Assembly: GCA_903885665.1 (NCBI GenBank)
Contig: CAISJL010000013.1
Location: 1 to 64,000, forward strand
Length of the DNA: 64,000 nt
Reading direction: 5' to 3'
Source of the DNA: an uncultured beta proteobacterium
GTDB taxonomy: Bacteria > Pseudomonadota > Gammaproteobacteria > Burkholderiales > SG8-41
Made by a program: the position numbers and the translations under genes. Below, piece after piece: positions 36,214-45,345 of the stretch. Numbering within the stretch: position 1 is the first letter of the stretch; the number at the start of each line of letters is the position of its first letter. Under the pieces are notes generated by a model. The model did not search any database. It had not been told where the DNA came from and saw only the letters and a list, made by a program, of their open reading frames with translations.

Positions 36214-36362
36214 CCGACCATCCTCCCTTCCCCTCCTTTATGACCGGCTGACCCTCGACACAGTCCATCACCTCGCGTAAACTTTTGCTAGATACTGATT
36301 GCAACATTCTACATAGCGAAATACTAAAATATCTTTTAATTCAATATCTTACAGGAAATATT

Positions 36363-37553
36363 ATGAATCCAGATCGCGAAGTCGTCGTACTCAGTGGGGT
36401 TCGAACTGCAATTGCTGACTATGGTGGCGGATTAAAAGATATCGCACCCACTCAATTAGCCGGACTCGTCGTCAAAGAAGCGGTGAGACGCGCACAAATC
36501 CAACCTACAAATGTCGGTCAGTTAGTATTTGGCAACGTCATCCATGGTGAAGCAAAAGATATGTATTTCTCACGAGTCGCTTGTATTAACGGCGGCTTAC
36601 CCGAAACGACCACTGCACTAACCGTCAATCGACTCTGCGGTAGCGGCTTACAAGCTATCGTCTCTGCTGCCCAAAGTATTTTACTCAAAGACTGCGACGC
36701 GGCCGTTGCAGGTGGCGCAGAGTCAATGAGTCGCGGCGGCTATTTGCTGCCCAATTTACGCTGGGGACAGCGCATGGGCGATGGCAATACTATAGACATG
36801 ATGGTAGGCGCACTCACCGACCCGTTTGATGCCGTGCATATGGGCATTACTGCAGAGAATATTGCCACTCAGTGGCAGATTTCGCGGGCAGCACAAGATC
36901 ACTTTGCTATCGAGAGTCATCGCCGTGCGCTACATGCCATCGAAAAAGGCTACTTTAAAGATCAAATTCTGCCCATCGAAATCAAAACACGCAAAGGCGT
37001 CACGGTATTCGATCAGGACGAGCACCCACGTGCTGGCTTAAGCCTAGCAGACCTAGAAAAACTCAAGCCCGCATTCAAACGAGAAGGGGGATCTGTCACT
37101 GCCGGCAACGCTTCGGGGATCAACGATGGTGCTGCTGCAGTGGTGTTAATGGAACGATCCGCCGCCAAGACAGCGGGCCTACAACCGATTGCGCGACTGG
37201 TCTCCTATGGTCTGGCCGGTGTAGATCCTAAAATCATGGGCATCGGTCCCGTCAATGCTGTACGTCACGCGCTGCAACGCGCTGGACTGCAGATTGAGGA
37301 CATGGATGTCATCGAGTCTAACGAAGCATTTGCGGTGCAAGCACTGGCCGTTGCGTGCGACCTTAAACTGGATGCACAAAAAACCAACCCGAACGGTGGG
37401 GCAGTAGGTCTAGGCCATCCGATTGGTGCAACAGGCGCCATTCTGACGGTGAAAGCACTCTATGAGCTTCAACGTACTGCCAAACGCTATGCACTAGTCA
37501 CCATGTGCATTGGTGGCGGCCAGGGTATTGCTGCAATTTTTGAAAGACTCTAA
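36363..37553 (+). CDS. Acetyl-CoA acetyltransferase (thiolase)
   Basis: A thiolase that joins or splits acyl-CoA and acetyl-CoA, as in polyhydroxybutyrate synthesis or fatty-acid/aromatic degradation. The track start adds 26 residues; the ATG at 36363 has AGGAA and begins MNPDREVVVLSGVRTAI. Catalytic residues are Cys92 in NRLCGSGLQA, His352 in GLGHPIGATGA and Cys382 in MCIGGGQG. The 396-residue length is right for a biosynthetic or PhaA/BktB-type enzyme. A strong hairpin follows the stop codon. Confidence 0.92.
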   Translation: MNPDREVVVLSGVRTAIADYGGGLKDIAPTQLAGLVVKEAVRRAQIQPTNVGQLVFGNVIHGEAKDMYFSRVACINGGLPETTTALTVNRLCGSGLQAIVSAAQSILLKDCDAAVAGGAESMSRGGYLLPNLRWGQRMGDGNTIDMMVGALTDPFDAVHMGITAENIATQWQISRAAQDHFAIESHRRALHAIEKGYFKDQILPIEIKTRKGVTVFDQDEHPRAGLSLADLEKLKPAFKREGGSVTAGNASGINDGAAAVVLMERSAAKTAGLQPIARLVSYGLAGVDPKIMGIGPVNAVRHALQRAGLQIEDMDVIESNEAFAVQALAVACDLKLDAQKTNPNGGAVGLGHPIGATGAILTVKALYELQRTAKRYALVTMCIGGGQGIAAIFERL

Positions 37554-37614
37554 ATCAAGCGCATACCGATTTTATGATCGATCTACTATGACTGAGTTTT
37601 GTTGTTGATTTTAA

Positions 37615-37642
37615 GATTGCCAAGCACACCCGCTTGGCAATC
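37615..37642. terminator. 11-bp perfect hairpin after the thiolase gene
   Basis: GATTGCCAAGC and GCTTGGCAATC are exact reverse complements around a six-base loop, 62 bases after the thiolase stop. No T-run follows on either strand, so it is a candidate processing or Rho-assisted end rather than a standard intrinsic terminator. Confidence 0.6.
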
Positions 37643-37681
37643 GATGATGCGCTTATTATAAAAAACTGAGGAGATCTCGCT

Positions 37682-38026
37682 ATGCTCAAAACGCGGCGCA
37701 TCTTACTGATTTTATTGGCTAATTTAACCTTGATTCCAGTGCCTGCCATGGCCGCAAGGTATCCGGACAAGCCCGTGTGCATTATTGGACGCGCCGCAAG
37801 CCCAGGGCGTGACATCATCTCCAGAGTGCAGGCTGATCGCCCCTTCAGGACTTCAAACCCACGCGCCGTGGTCGATGCGCAACCTGGTGCGGCAGGTGAG
37901 ATTAGTATTCACTTAGCGCTACAAGCAATTACAGTTGATAATGATCACACAACGCTAGGCACCGCCTACCGCGATCACACTCAAAAAATTCACGCTGTCA
38001 TCAAAAATGCAAAGGTTGAATCGTGA
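37682..38026 (+). pseudogene. Internally deleted Bug receptor remnant
   Basis: The 114-codon frame starts like a Bug receptor: signal peptide (LLILLANLTLIPVPAMAA), then YPDKPVCIIG, degraded PGRDIISR, VVDAQPGAAGEI and HLALQAITVDNDHTTLGT, matching the start, DNRPGAAG and DGYTLLxGT parts. The remaining 25 or so residues (HAVIKNAKVES) look like the extreme C-terminus of the family. About 200 residues of the ligand-binding body are missing. It keeps a good ribosome binding site (GAGGAG), and its TGA overlaps the GTG of the following MFS gene by 4 bases, so it may persist because it couples translation of that gene. Confidence 0.75.
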
Positions 38027-39240
38027 CCACCACAACTAACCCCACTGGATTTAGCACCGCTGTACGCGTACTGCTGAACGTCGGTCACGCCGTCGATCAT
38101 ATGTTTTTGTTGATCTTCGCTACCGCAGTATCAACCATGGCTACGGCCTTTGGCTTTAACAATTGGGCAGAACTCATGCCCTATAGCGTTGGTGCTTTTA
38201 TTATGTTTGGTGCTGGCGCACTACCAGCAGGCCGCTTAGGTGATTTATGGGGGCGGCGCAAAATGATGATTATCTTTTTTATTGGCATGGGCTGTAGTGC
38301 CATCTTGGTCGCCATGACCCAAAGTGTATTACAACTGACACTCGCGCTGGCTCTTCTGGGCACGTTCTCCGCCATCTACCATCCCGTCGGCATTCCGATG
38401 TTAGTGCAAAACGTACCCAATCCAGGTGCTGTAATTGGACTCAACGGCCTAGCGGGTAACCTAGGCATTGCCATTGCAGCACTGGTGACCGGACTCTTGG
38501 TAAAATGGTTGGGTTGGCGTGCCGCTTTTGTAATACCTGGAATCATTGCGATTGCTTGTGGCATTTTATTTGCCTGGCTCTGTCCACAAGAGACTGAAGC
38601 TCCGGCAAAGCGTCACTCTGGCAAAGCACAAGTCGCACTAAGTCCACGGTTATTAGCGCGCGCTTTTGCGGTCATGACTGCTGCTGCAGCAGTTAGCACC
38701 ATACTCTTTAACTTCACCACCAATGGCAATGCGCAACTCTTAACCGAACGATTTATTGGCGTCATTGAAGACCCTGCGACCATCGGCCTACTTTTGGCCA
38801 GCATTTACACCGTAGCCTCTATCGCACAACTCGTGGTAGGTCGACTTATTGACCGCATGCCCTTCAAGCCCTTGCAACTGTGGATGTCTATCATCCAAGT
38901 ACCGCTTCTGCTTATTGCCGCCTACACCCAAGACTGGGGGCTTTATGTCAGCCTGTTGATCGTCATGATTTTTGTATTTGGTTCAATTCCATTTACCGAT
39001 GCCATGATCGTACGCTATGTCGATGATCGAATGCGCTCACGCGTTGCAGGAATGCGGCTCACCGTCGCATTGGGTTTTAGTTCAATCGCAGTATGGATGC
39101 TAGGGCCTATGGTGAAAAGCATTGGGTTTAGTCATGCCTTATTAATCATGGCATTGATTGCCTTGATTAAAACTGCAATTGTCTGGCTCTTACCTGACGA
39201 ACCGAAAGCGGAAGTCACATCTAGCGCATCGCCCTCATAG
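38023..39240 (+). CDS. MFS transporter
   Basis: A 405-residue carrier with about 12 helices and the MFS loop GRLGDLWGRRKMM near residue 68. It starts with GTG in the sequence GTGA, overlapping the stop of the broken Bug gene, which implies coupled translation. The N-terminus VRVLLNVGHAVDHMF has an acidic/histidine first helix (HAVDH) seen in several MFS groups related to fosmidomycin-resistance-type exporters. The substrate is unknown. Confidence 0.85.
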   Translation: MTTTTNPTGFSTAVRVLLNVGHAVDHMFLLIFATAVSTMATAFGFNNWAELMPYSVGAFIMFGAGALPAGRLGDLWGRRKMMIIFFIGMGCSAILVAMTQSVLQLTLALALLGTFSAIYHPVGIPMLVQNVPNPGAVIGLNGLAGNLGIAIAALVTGLLVKWLGWRAAFVIPGIIAIACGILFAWLCPQETEAPAKRHSGKAQVALSPRLLARAFAVMTAAAAVSTILFNFTTNGNAQLLTERFIGVIEDPATIGLLLASIYTVASIAQLVVGRLIDRMPFKPLQLWMSIIQVPLLLIAAYTQDWGLYVSLLIVMIFVFGSIPFTDAMIVRYVDDRMRSRVAGMRLTVALGFSSIAVWMLGPMVKSIGFSHALLIMALIALIKTAIVWLLPDEPKAEVTSSASPS

Positions 39241-39415
39241 CAATACATCGGTCGTGAGTTGATCTGTGCACTGCTAGCAGGAGTTACTAACCCCAACCCC
39301 TTGCTCTCTTTGTTATTGATGACTTGCTCTTAGTGAGTGTGCCTTATTCACTGGGGTAGTTCATCATCTCATTAATTGATCATCTAAGCATTTGATCACC
39401 TAAGCACTTCGTCCA

Positions 39416-40867
39416 TTAAGCACTAACGACCAATGCCTTAAAGGCAATCGCTAATTGTGCAGCGGCTTGATCTAATTGCGCCTTGCGCGCAACAAGCCAA
39501 GCGCGTTCGCCAGTCACAGCCTCACGCTCAGCCGCTAGCATTCGTTGCACCTCTTGAGGCTGTGGCCCACCAATACCACGGCGTCCATAGACCATGTATT
39601 CTGCGCTACTGATATGGCGGAACTCGACTTCTGTTAAAGGCAAGTCTTGGCCTGCTTCAGCTTGGTAGATTCGGATCACTTCACTAAAGGGTATATCTTG
39701 CAATCGCAACTGATGCGAACGACCATAGTCAGTGAGCTGCGAAGCAAAATGATGACCCGTCCGAAATGGTACATCTGCGCGTTGGGCAAGCGCGTCGGCA
39801 ATTTCTGTCGTTGTAGAATAATCCGCATCCACCTCCGCACGCGCCCGCTCTTTATTCACCACTAAACCAGTAATCACCTGACCGAGCAACTTAAATACCT
39901 GTAAAGCACGGCCACAAGGCACGGGGTCATACATACGATAATCAAACATCCCCGTGCGGTTGTTATGAGAAATCAAAAATACAGTCTGCAACTCACCCAA
40001 CATAATGCTCGACTGCGCACGCAACTGCTCTAGCGCCGCCGGATTGCGCTTCTGCGGCATGATGCTACTCACGCCTGTAAGCGCGCCACTGGTGAGCAAT
40101 ATCCAGGGCACGGGCTCCGCATATTGAGCATGCAGATCTTGCGCAAACTGGCCGATTTGCACCGCCGCAATGGCTAGTACCCCCGCCACTTCTAGCGCGC
40201 TATCAACTGAGGCTAAGTGATTGGCATCATAGGCGTTCTCTTGCAAACCATCAAAACCCAATAATTGCGTTATGTAGTGACGGTCGATCGGAAAACTCGA
40301 TGTAGCCAAGGCAGCTGACCCTAGTGGATTACGATTGATACGGGCATAGACTTGTTGTAAACGCTCAGTCTGCCGCCCAAGTGCAGCAGCTAGGGCGTGT
40401 AAATAATGAGCCAGTGTTGTCGGTTGCGCTTGCACGCCATGGGTGTAGGCAGGAATTATCGTCTCAATATGCTGCTCGGTTAAGTCAATAATGCGCTCAC
40501 GCACATCGACCAAGGCACTCACCTCTTGAAATAAACCGTCTCGTAAATTCATGCGCGCAATCGCCGAGGCGAGATCCTGACGACTGCGACCGCTATGCAA
40601 TCGCGATGCATCTGCACCAATTAATGCTGTTAATCGCGGCTCGTAATCCAGGTAGTCTGCAGATCGCCGTGGTGCTTCTGTCGCCGCTTGCGCGATTAAT
40701 AGAGCGATCCCCTGTGCAATCTGCCCCGCATAAGGTTGCGGCACAATGCCCGCACTAGCCAACATCACGATGGTGGCTTGATTAATTTGGTCCAAAAACT
40801 CAACTGCTCGCCCACCACTACGAAAAACTTCATTAATATCTAAATTACCACCGTGGGCCGCTTGCAT
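39416..40867 (-). CDS. Argininosuccinate-lyase-like protein of the fumarase/aspartase superfamily
   Basis: A 483-residue lyase-fold protein whose middle part follows argininosuccinate lyase: DASRLHSGRSRQD near 90, AYTHGVQAQPTTLAHYL near 160 and the signature loop GVSSIMPQKRNPAALE near 270. True ArgH usually has SSLMPQKKNPD, so the Lys-to-Arg and Asp-to-Ala changes after the catalytic Ser loop suggest another C-N lyase substrate. A C-terminal extension beyond the ArgH core is rich in Ala/Glu. It has no arginine genes near it and is flanked by an MFS carrier and, on the other side, by a small regulator-like gene. Function is inferred only to the level of superfamily. Confidence 0.78.
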   Translation of the reverse strand: MQAAHGGNLDINEVFRSGGRAVEFLDQINQATIVMLASAGIVPQPYAGQIAQGIALLIAQAATEAPRRSADYLDYEPRLTALIGADASRLHSGRSRQDLASAIARMNLRDGLFQEVSALVDVRERIIDLTEQHIETIIPAYTHGVQAQPTTLAHYLHALAAALGRQTERLQQVYARINRNPLGSAALATSSFPIDRHYITQLLGFDGLQENAYDANHLASVDSALEVAGVLAIAAVQIGQFAQDLHAQYAEPVPWILLTSGALTGVSSIMPQKRNPAALEQLRAQSSIMLGELQTVFLISHNNRTGMFDYRMYDPVPCGRALQVFKLLGQVITGLVVNKERARAEVDADYSTTTEIADALAQRADVPFRTGHHFASQLTDYGRSHQLRLQDIPFSEVIRIYQAEAGQDLPLTEVEFRHISSAEYMVYGRRGIGGPQPQEVQRMLAAEREAVTGERAWLVARKAQLDQAAAQLAIAFKALVVSA

Positions 40868-41206
40868 TGCAGTGTCCTCATAACCATTGATCGGGTATCT
40901 TCAAGAGCGCTATAGCGTATTCAAATTTCAGCCTTATGGATAGCCCAACGCCAGCGCTCAAGCAACAAGCCCCGCGCGCGCCGCGTCTGTGCGAATGACT
41001 CTCCTTGCAAACTAATAATGCAACCAATTGATTTTATTAGTTTTTATTTTAACCGTTGTGTTGGGTGGCGCTGTCAAAGGTGCAGTTTAGGACAAAATAC
41101 TGTATGATAATTGACTGAGCTTGGCACTCTCTGGCTCCTAATTTACCCCTCAGGTTACGGCTTTTTTGCTGATACCGCCCCCTACCCCTCATAAGGAGTT
41201 TTAGCC
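40868..41206. promoter_or_regulatory. Divergent promoter region
   Basis: A 339-base spacer between the leftward lyase-like gene and the rightward winged-helix gene. No ORF or RNA gene is supported. The part nearest the small gene is C-rich and pyrimidine-rich; the middle is T-rich. Confidence 0.35.
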
Positions 41207-41479
41207 ATGCAGGCGATTCTTGATTACCTTAAGAACAGTGGTGAACGCTTAGATTCCGAGATCGCAGCTGCCACCGGCTTATCTGTTGCCAATGTTCGCC
41301 AACGCCTCACCGCACTCCAAGCTCGTGGCTCTGTCATGCTCTGCCACTCCATCCGCTACCACGATGGTAAGGCCGTTGAAGGCATGCTGTGTCGAGTCTC
41401 AGGCTATATACCGCCGGCAGCACCAGGACGCAAATCCAAAGCGCAAATGCCACCCAAAAGCAATAGTTTGATCGACTAG
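41207..41479 (+). CDS. Small winged-helix DNA-binding-like protein
   Basis: A 90-residue protein whose first 60 residues read as a winged helix-turn-helix: ILDYLKNSGERLDSEIAAATGLSVANVRQRLTALQARG. The remaining tail (PPAAPGRKSKAQMPPK) is basic and likely disordered. AAGGAG precedes the ATG at a normal distance. It may regulate nearby genes or act elsewhere; no target site can be named. It is the only regulator-like protein in this half of the window. Confidence 0.7.
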   Translation: MQAILDYLKNSGERLDSEIAAATGLSVANVRQRLTALQARGSVMLCHSIRYHDGKAVEGMLCRVSGYIPPAAPGRKSKAQMPPKSNSLID

Positions 41480-41580
41480 GCTTGATCGACTAAGCTTGGC
41501 CAACGCAGCCGGCCGACTCATCGTCATCTAGCTCATACCGATCTCGCTTACACTGCCCCAAACTAACTCAGGGTAAATCA

Positions 41581-42189
41581 ATGCTCAGACTCTACGGCTC
41601 TGCTAACTCACGTGCGCTGCGCGTGGTCTGGATGTTGCATGAACTCAAGCTACCCTTTGATCACAAGGATTGGTTGCCACGGTCTGCGGAAACTCGCACA
41701 GCTGAATATCAATCGATCAACCCCAATGCGCGGGTACCGACTATCGATGATGATGGATTTATTTTGTCTGAATCGATGGCCATCAATCTATATCTCGCCA
41801 AAAAACATCAAAGTACACTCTACCCCAGCGACCCACAGTCTGAGGCCTTAGTCTGGCAATGGTGTTTGTGGGAGACCGATAGACTAGACCGCGCTATCGT
41901 GAATTATGTGCGCCATACCGTAGCGCTACCCGCTGCCGAACGCAAAGGTACAATCGCGGCAAGCGCATGGGAAGAAGTTCTGCCTGCGCTACGCATTCTC
42001 GATGGCGCACTCCATCACAGTACTTGGCTTGTCGGCAAACAGTTCTCAGTTGCAGATCTAAATGTGGCGGGCGCCCTATATCGAGCCCTAAGTATAGACA
42101 CGCAAGAGTGGCCGCATTTGCATCAGTGGTTGCTGCGATGCTGGGATAGGCCCGCCGCGAAAATTGCCCGCGCCCAACGCGAGCAATAA
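41581..42189 (+). CDS. Glutathione S-transferase
   Basis: A 202-residue cytosolic GST. The thioredoxin-like N-terminal domain begins MLRLYGSANSRALRVVWMLHEL, with NPNARVPTI (cis-Pro) near 50 and the glutathione-binding ESMAI near 63. The all-helical C-terminal domain contains FSVADLNVAG near 157, the usual capping motif. It may detoxify electrophiles or assist isomerisation in aromatic degradation. It stands alone and converges on a Bug gene. Confidence 0.9.
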   Translation: MLRLYGSANSRALRVVWMLHELKLPFDHKDWLPRSAETRTAEYQSINPNARVPTIDDDGFILSESMAINLYLAKKHQSTLYPSDPQSEALVWQWCLWETDRLDRAIVNYVRHTVALPAAERKGTIAASAWEEVLPALRILDGALHHSTWLVGKQFSVADLNVAGALYRALSIDTQEWPHLHQWLLRCWDRPAAKIARAQREQ

Positions 42190-42229
42190 CCTTGCCCATT
42201 CAATCAATTAAACAAATAAAATCAAATAG

Positions 42230-43192
42230 TTAGCCGGGCTGAGCTCCGGTCGATTTAACCACTCTTCCCCATTTGTCAATTTCGCTGCGGATGAACACTG
42301 CGAATTGCTCTGGATTCATCGGCATCGGCACGAAGTCATTAGCATCCATTTTCTCTCGGGTCGTGCGCTCCTGCACAATCGCGGCCATTTCCTTATAAAG
42401 CCGGCCCACAATCTCGGCTGGCGTCTTCGCCGGTGCGACCACACCATACCAAACACTTGCGTCATAACCCTTGAGCCCAGACTCAGAAATGGTCGGCAAA
42501 TTAGGCAGCTTAGCAATACGTTGCGCACTCGAAATCGCTAAGGCCTTTAGGCGACCAGACTTCACCAAAGGCATGGCACCAGGGGTCGATGCAAAAGAGA
42601 GTTGAATCTGACCAGAAACCAAATCAGTATTTGCGAGCACTGCACCTTTATACGGTACAAACACCATATCAATGTCTGCCATACTTCGAAACAATTCGGT
42701 TGCTAAATGCGCTGCGTTACCAGGCACTGCACCAAAATTCAATTGTCCAGGACGCGCCTTTCCTAAGGCAATCAGTTGTTTAATATTTGATGCGGGTAAT
42801 GCTGGATGCACAACCACCACAAACGGTGCGGCAGCAGCTAAAAATATCGGGGCAAAATCTCTAACTGGGTCATAACCTAATTTTGGATACATGCTGACAT
42901 TAATCGACATCGGGCCTGATGTGCCCATGAACAAGGTATAGCCATCAGGTGGTGATTTAGCCACCAACTCAGCGCCGATATTGCCACCTGCACCAGGACG
43001 ATTATCCACCAACACTTGTTGGCCTAGGCGCTCGCCTAATGGTGTGCCAATGAGCCGCGCCAACATATCGGTGGGTCCGCCAGCAACCAAGGGCACGACC
43101 ACACGTATCGGGCGAGTCGGATAAGTCATTTGCGCACCGACACTCATCGCCCACAATCCCGCCATTACCATTACCACTGTCCATCGTTTCAT
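42230..43192 (-). CDS. Bug/TctC-family periplasmic solute receptor
   Basis: Bug receptor of 320 residues with a standard signal peptide (VVMVMAGLWAMSVGAQ), YPTRPIRVVVPLVAGGPTD, DNRPGAGG, PDGYTLF and VPYKG. It starts 19 bases after the stop of the upstream glycosidase-like gene, so both are probably in one transcript. A GGGG site sits eight bases before the ATG. The pairing suggests that its ligand could be a sugar acid or a glycoside-derived product, which is inference from position only. Confidence 0.92.
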   Translation of the reverse strand: MKRWTVVMVMAGLWAMSVGAQMTYPTRPIRVVVPLVAGGPTDMLARLIGTPLGERLGQQVLVDNRPGAGGNIGAELVAKSPPDGYTLFMGTSGPMSINVSMYPKLGYDPVRDFAPIFLAAAAPFVVVVHPALPASNIKQLIALGKARPGQLNFGAVPGNAAHLATELFRSMADIDMVFVPYKGAVLANTDLVSGQIQLSFASTPGAMPLVKSGRLKALAISSAQRIAKLPNLPTISESGLKGYDASVWYGVVAPAKTPAEIVGRLYKEMAAIVQERTTREKMDANDFVPMPMNPEQFAVFIRSEIDKWGRVVKSTGAQPG

Positions 43193-43202
43193 GACTGTAG
43201 CC

Positions 43203-43233
43203 CCGATAAAATTAAACCTCGATAAAATTAAAC
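43203..43233. repeat. 14-bp direct repeat at the 3' end of the glycosidase-like gene
   Basis: CGATAAAATTAAAC occurs twice, 16 bases apart, spanning the stop codon of the glycosidase-like gene and the spacer before the Bug gene. It looks like a small slippage duplication. Confidence 0.85.
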
Positions 43234-45335
43234 ACTACAATCTCATGATCAGTGACCTCTGGTACCGTCACTTGCCATGCGCCTGCCACTAGCGCAACCT
43301 CTACATGCTCACCACTGGATGCGAGCTGCGCGCTGGCCACACGCTTAGACCCACAACGCAACCGCACAAGCACATCGCGCGCTGCAACCAAGTTTTGACC
43401 GGGGTGCCGCCAACCGGTATTTAATGGTTTATTCAAGGGCATAATAATCAAATGGACTAAATCGCGCTTCTCTTGCGCCATATGCGTCACGTCAACATGA
43501 TTCGGCGCCACCACTTCGAGTGCTAAATCAGTGGTAGCCGCCCAACGCACTGCGTTGACTAAGACCTGTGCCAAATCTGGAAAGCCATAGTGGTAGTACA
43601 ACGCCTCCATGGTATTGGCAAAATACACCACCCGTCCAGCACCCTGTTCGCCATGCACCGCCACTGGAATGGTAGTGGTCTCGCGTATCGCACTATATTC
43701 AGGAATGCTAATCGTCGCCCCAGAATGCGCAATCACCGGCGGGATTAAGGTCAACGCCACCTGACGTGTACTGCTAACAGTCACTTCGCGTAAAGCGCCT
43801 TCATTCGGAATTAGATCAGTATCGCCAATATGATCTAATAAGGGATTGGCCGAGTCTTCAATCTTGGCATAAGACGACTTGAGTCCACTGCGATGGCCAC
43901 CATACTGTAGGCCCAAGAGTTTGGCGAATGCAGGCTCGCGGGCAGCACCCGCCACAGTCATAGTGCCTGCTTCATAACTCGCAATCACTCCGCCACCGGC
44001 CTCGGTATACGCCTCCAGAATTGCCGCCAAATGATCTGCGACACAGGCCAAGTTAGAAACAATCACAACCCGATAACGCGCCAAGCGTTCAGCCGTAATT
44101 AATTTATCCGACATCACATCAAACACAATATGCGCTTCTTGTAGCGCACAATACCAACCACGAATAAAGTCTAAGTAGCGCGATTGCGGCTCGCCTCGAC
44201 CATACAAATCCTGGGTATGGCGCGACAAAATCAACAGGACTTGCGCCTGTGACTGCACCCCTTCTAAATAAGTCTGCCAACGCGCAAGCCGTTGAAATAC
44301 GGCCTGCATAGGGGCAATCCCACGCCGGTCAAACAACTCTGAGTAGCCGCCATTGATGTGCAGCCACGGACTCACACCATTGGCCACCTGTTGCGCAATC
44401 CATGGTCGATTCTCTGCTTCGGGTGCAGCATAGAGTCGCCACCACGGATAAAAATAACTCACCGTCATCCAACGGGACTTATCAGGAGCCAAAGTAGCTA
44501 AGTATTTGGCTTGTAACCCTGGCCACCACGGCGCGGTATGTCGACGCTGGCACTCAAAGGTTGGAATATCTTGATGCGCTAGCCAATAATCAATATCCCA
44601 ACCACCTGGACGAATCGTCTCTAACGATTCCATCAACTGCACTGCCGCAATAAACACCGCAGCGGGCTTTGCCGCATGCACTGCGCGATGCATTAATCCC
44701 ACCCAATCGGCGATACGTTGATAACGCCACTCGTTATACAAGCGCCATGCGGGATCATCCCAGTCTTCAGACTGCGGAATTGCTTGACCTGAATGTTGTT
44801 TAAATAGGGTCTGGCAGGTATGGCAATAACAAGTGTCGGTATCCCAGGCCGCAAATTTGCCTTGGTTATTCCAAATACCGTCGGCATCGTAGCGCAGCAA
44901 AATCTCACGCACGACCTCTACTATTCTGACTCGATAATAATCCGCATTCGGGCAAGTGACATAATGCTCGCTGACTTCGCAAAACTCTCCATTGCGATCA
45001 CGCGAAAACCATTCCGGATGCGTTAGCGCTAAAGCCTTGGGCGCACAACTCGGATCAATGCGCGCTAAGACTTTAATGCCTTCGCGGTGCGCAACCGGAA
45101 TAATCTCGGCCAATAAATCACGTCCCGCTAGACCGTCCGATAAGCGATGTCCATCAATGTCCGTCTGATAGAACGCGACAATACCACCACCACTAATACA
45201 GAATGCTGTAGCGCAATAGGTTTTAGCGTTGGCCACCAGTGCCTCGGCATCAACCCGTGGCTCGTCACCTTCGCGAAGATTTAACAATAAAACACGGTGG
45301 GCTTGGGCGGCCCAATGATTAGCTGCTTGACTCAT
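43212..45335 (-). CDS. Putative glycoside-hydrolase-like protein with beta-galactosidase-type middle domain
   Basis: A 707-residue protein without a signal peptide. Residues about 10-350 read like a TIM-barrel glycosidase of the GHL6/GH29-like type: HREGIKVLARIDPSCAP, ADYYRVRIVEVVREIL and RYDADGIWNNQGKF. Residues about 380-590 resemble the trimerisation/middle domain of GH42 beta-galactosidases (YRVVIVSNLACVADHLA, AYTEAGGGVIASYEAGT). A beta-rich C-terminal domain follows. Catalytic residues cannot be assigned. A CHTCQ pair near residue 180 is notable. It leads an operon with a Bug receptor. Substrate unknown; sugar-active function is inferred from fold. Confidence 0.7.
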   Translation of the reverse strand: MSQAANHWAAQAHRVLLLNLREGDEPRVDAEALVANAKTYCATAFCISGGGIVAFYQTDIDGHRLSDGLAGRDLLAEIIPVAHREGIKVLARIDPSCAPKALALTHPEWFSRDRNGEFCEVSEHYVTCPNADYYRVRIVEVVREILLRYDADGIWNNQGKFAAWDTDTCYCHTCQTLFKQHSGQAIPQSEDWDDPAWRLYNEWRYQRIADWVGLMHRAVHAAKPAAVFIAAVQLMESLETIRPGGWDIDYWLAHQDIPTFECQRRHTAPWWPGLQAKYLATLAPDKSRWMTVSYFYPWWRLYAAPEAENRPWIAQQVANGVSPWLHINGGYSELFDRRGIAPMQAVFQRLARWQTYLEGVQSQAQVLLILSRHTQDLYGRGEPQSRYLDFIRGWYCALQEAHIVFDVMSDKLITAERLARYRVVIVSNLACVADHLAAILEAYTEAGGGVIASYEAGTMTVAGAAREPAFAKLLGLQYGGHRSGLKSSYAKIEDSANPLLDHIGDTDLIPNEGALREVTVSSTRQVALTLIPPVIAHSGATISIPEYSAIRETTTIPVAVHGEQGAGRVVYFANTMEALYYHYGFPDLAQVLVNAVRWAATTDLALEVVAPNHVDVTHMAQEKRDLVHLIIMPLNKPLNTGWRHPGQNLVAARDVLVRLRCGSKRVASAQLASSGEHVEVALVAGAWQVTVPEVTDHEIVVFNFIEV

Positions 45336-45345
45336 CTTGACTCAT
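45326..45345. repeat. 10-bp tandem duplication containing the start codon
   Basis: On the minus strand ATGAGTCAAG occurs twice in tandem at the start of the glycosidase-like gene. The second ATG is the one in frame; the first opens an eight-codon frame that runs over it. This may lower translation of the gene. Confidence 0.85.

Noticed and set aside
39416-40867. Calling this gene argH
   Set aside because: The signature loop differs from true argininosuccinate lyases and the neighbourhood is not arginine synthesis.
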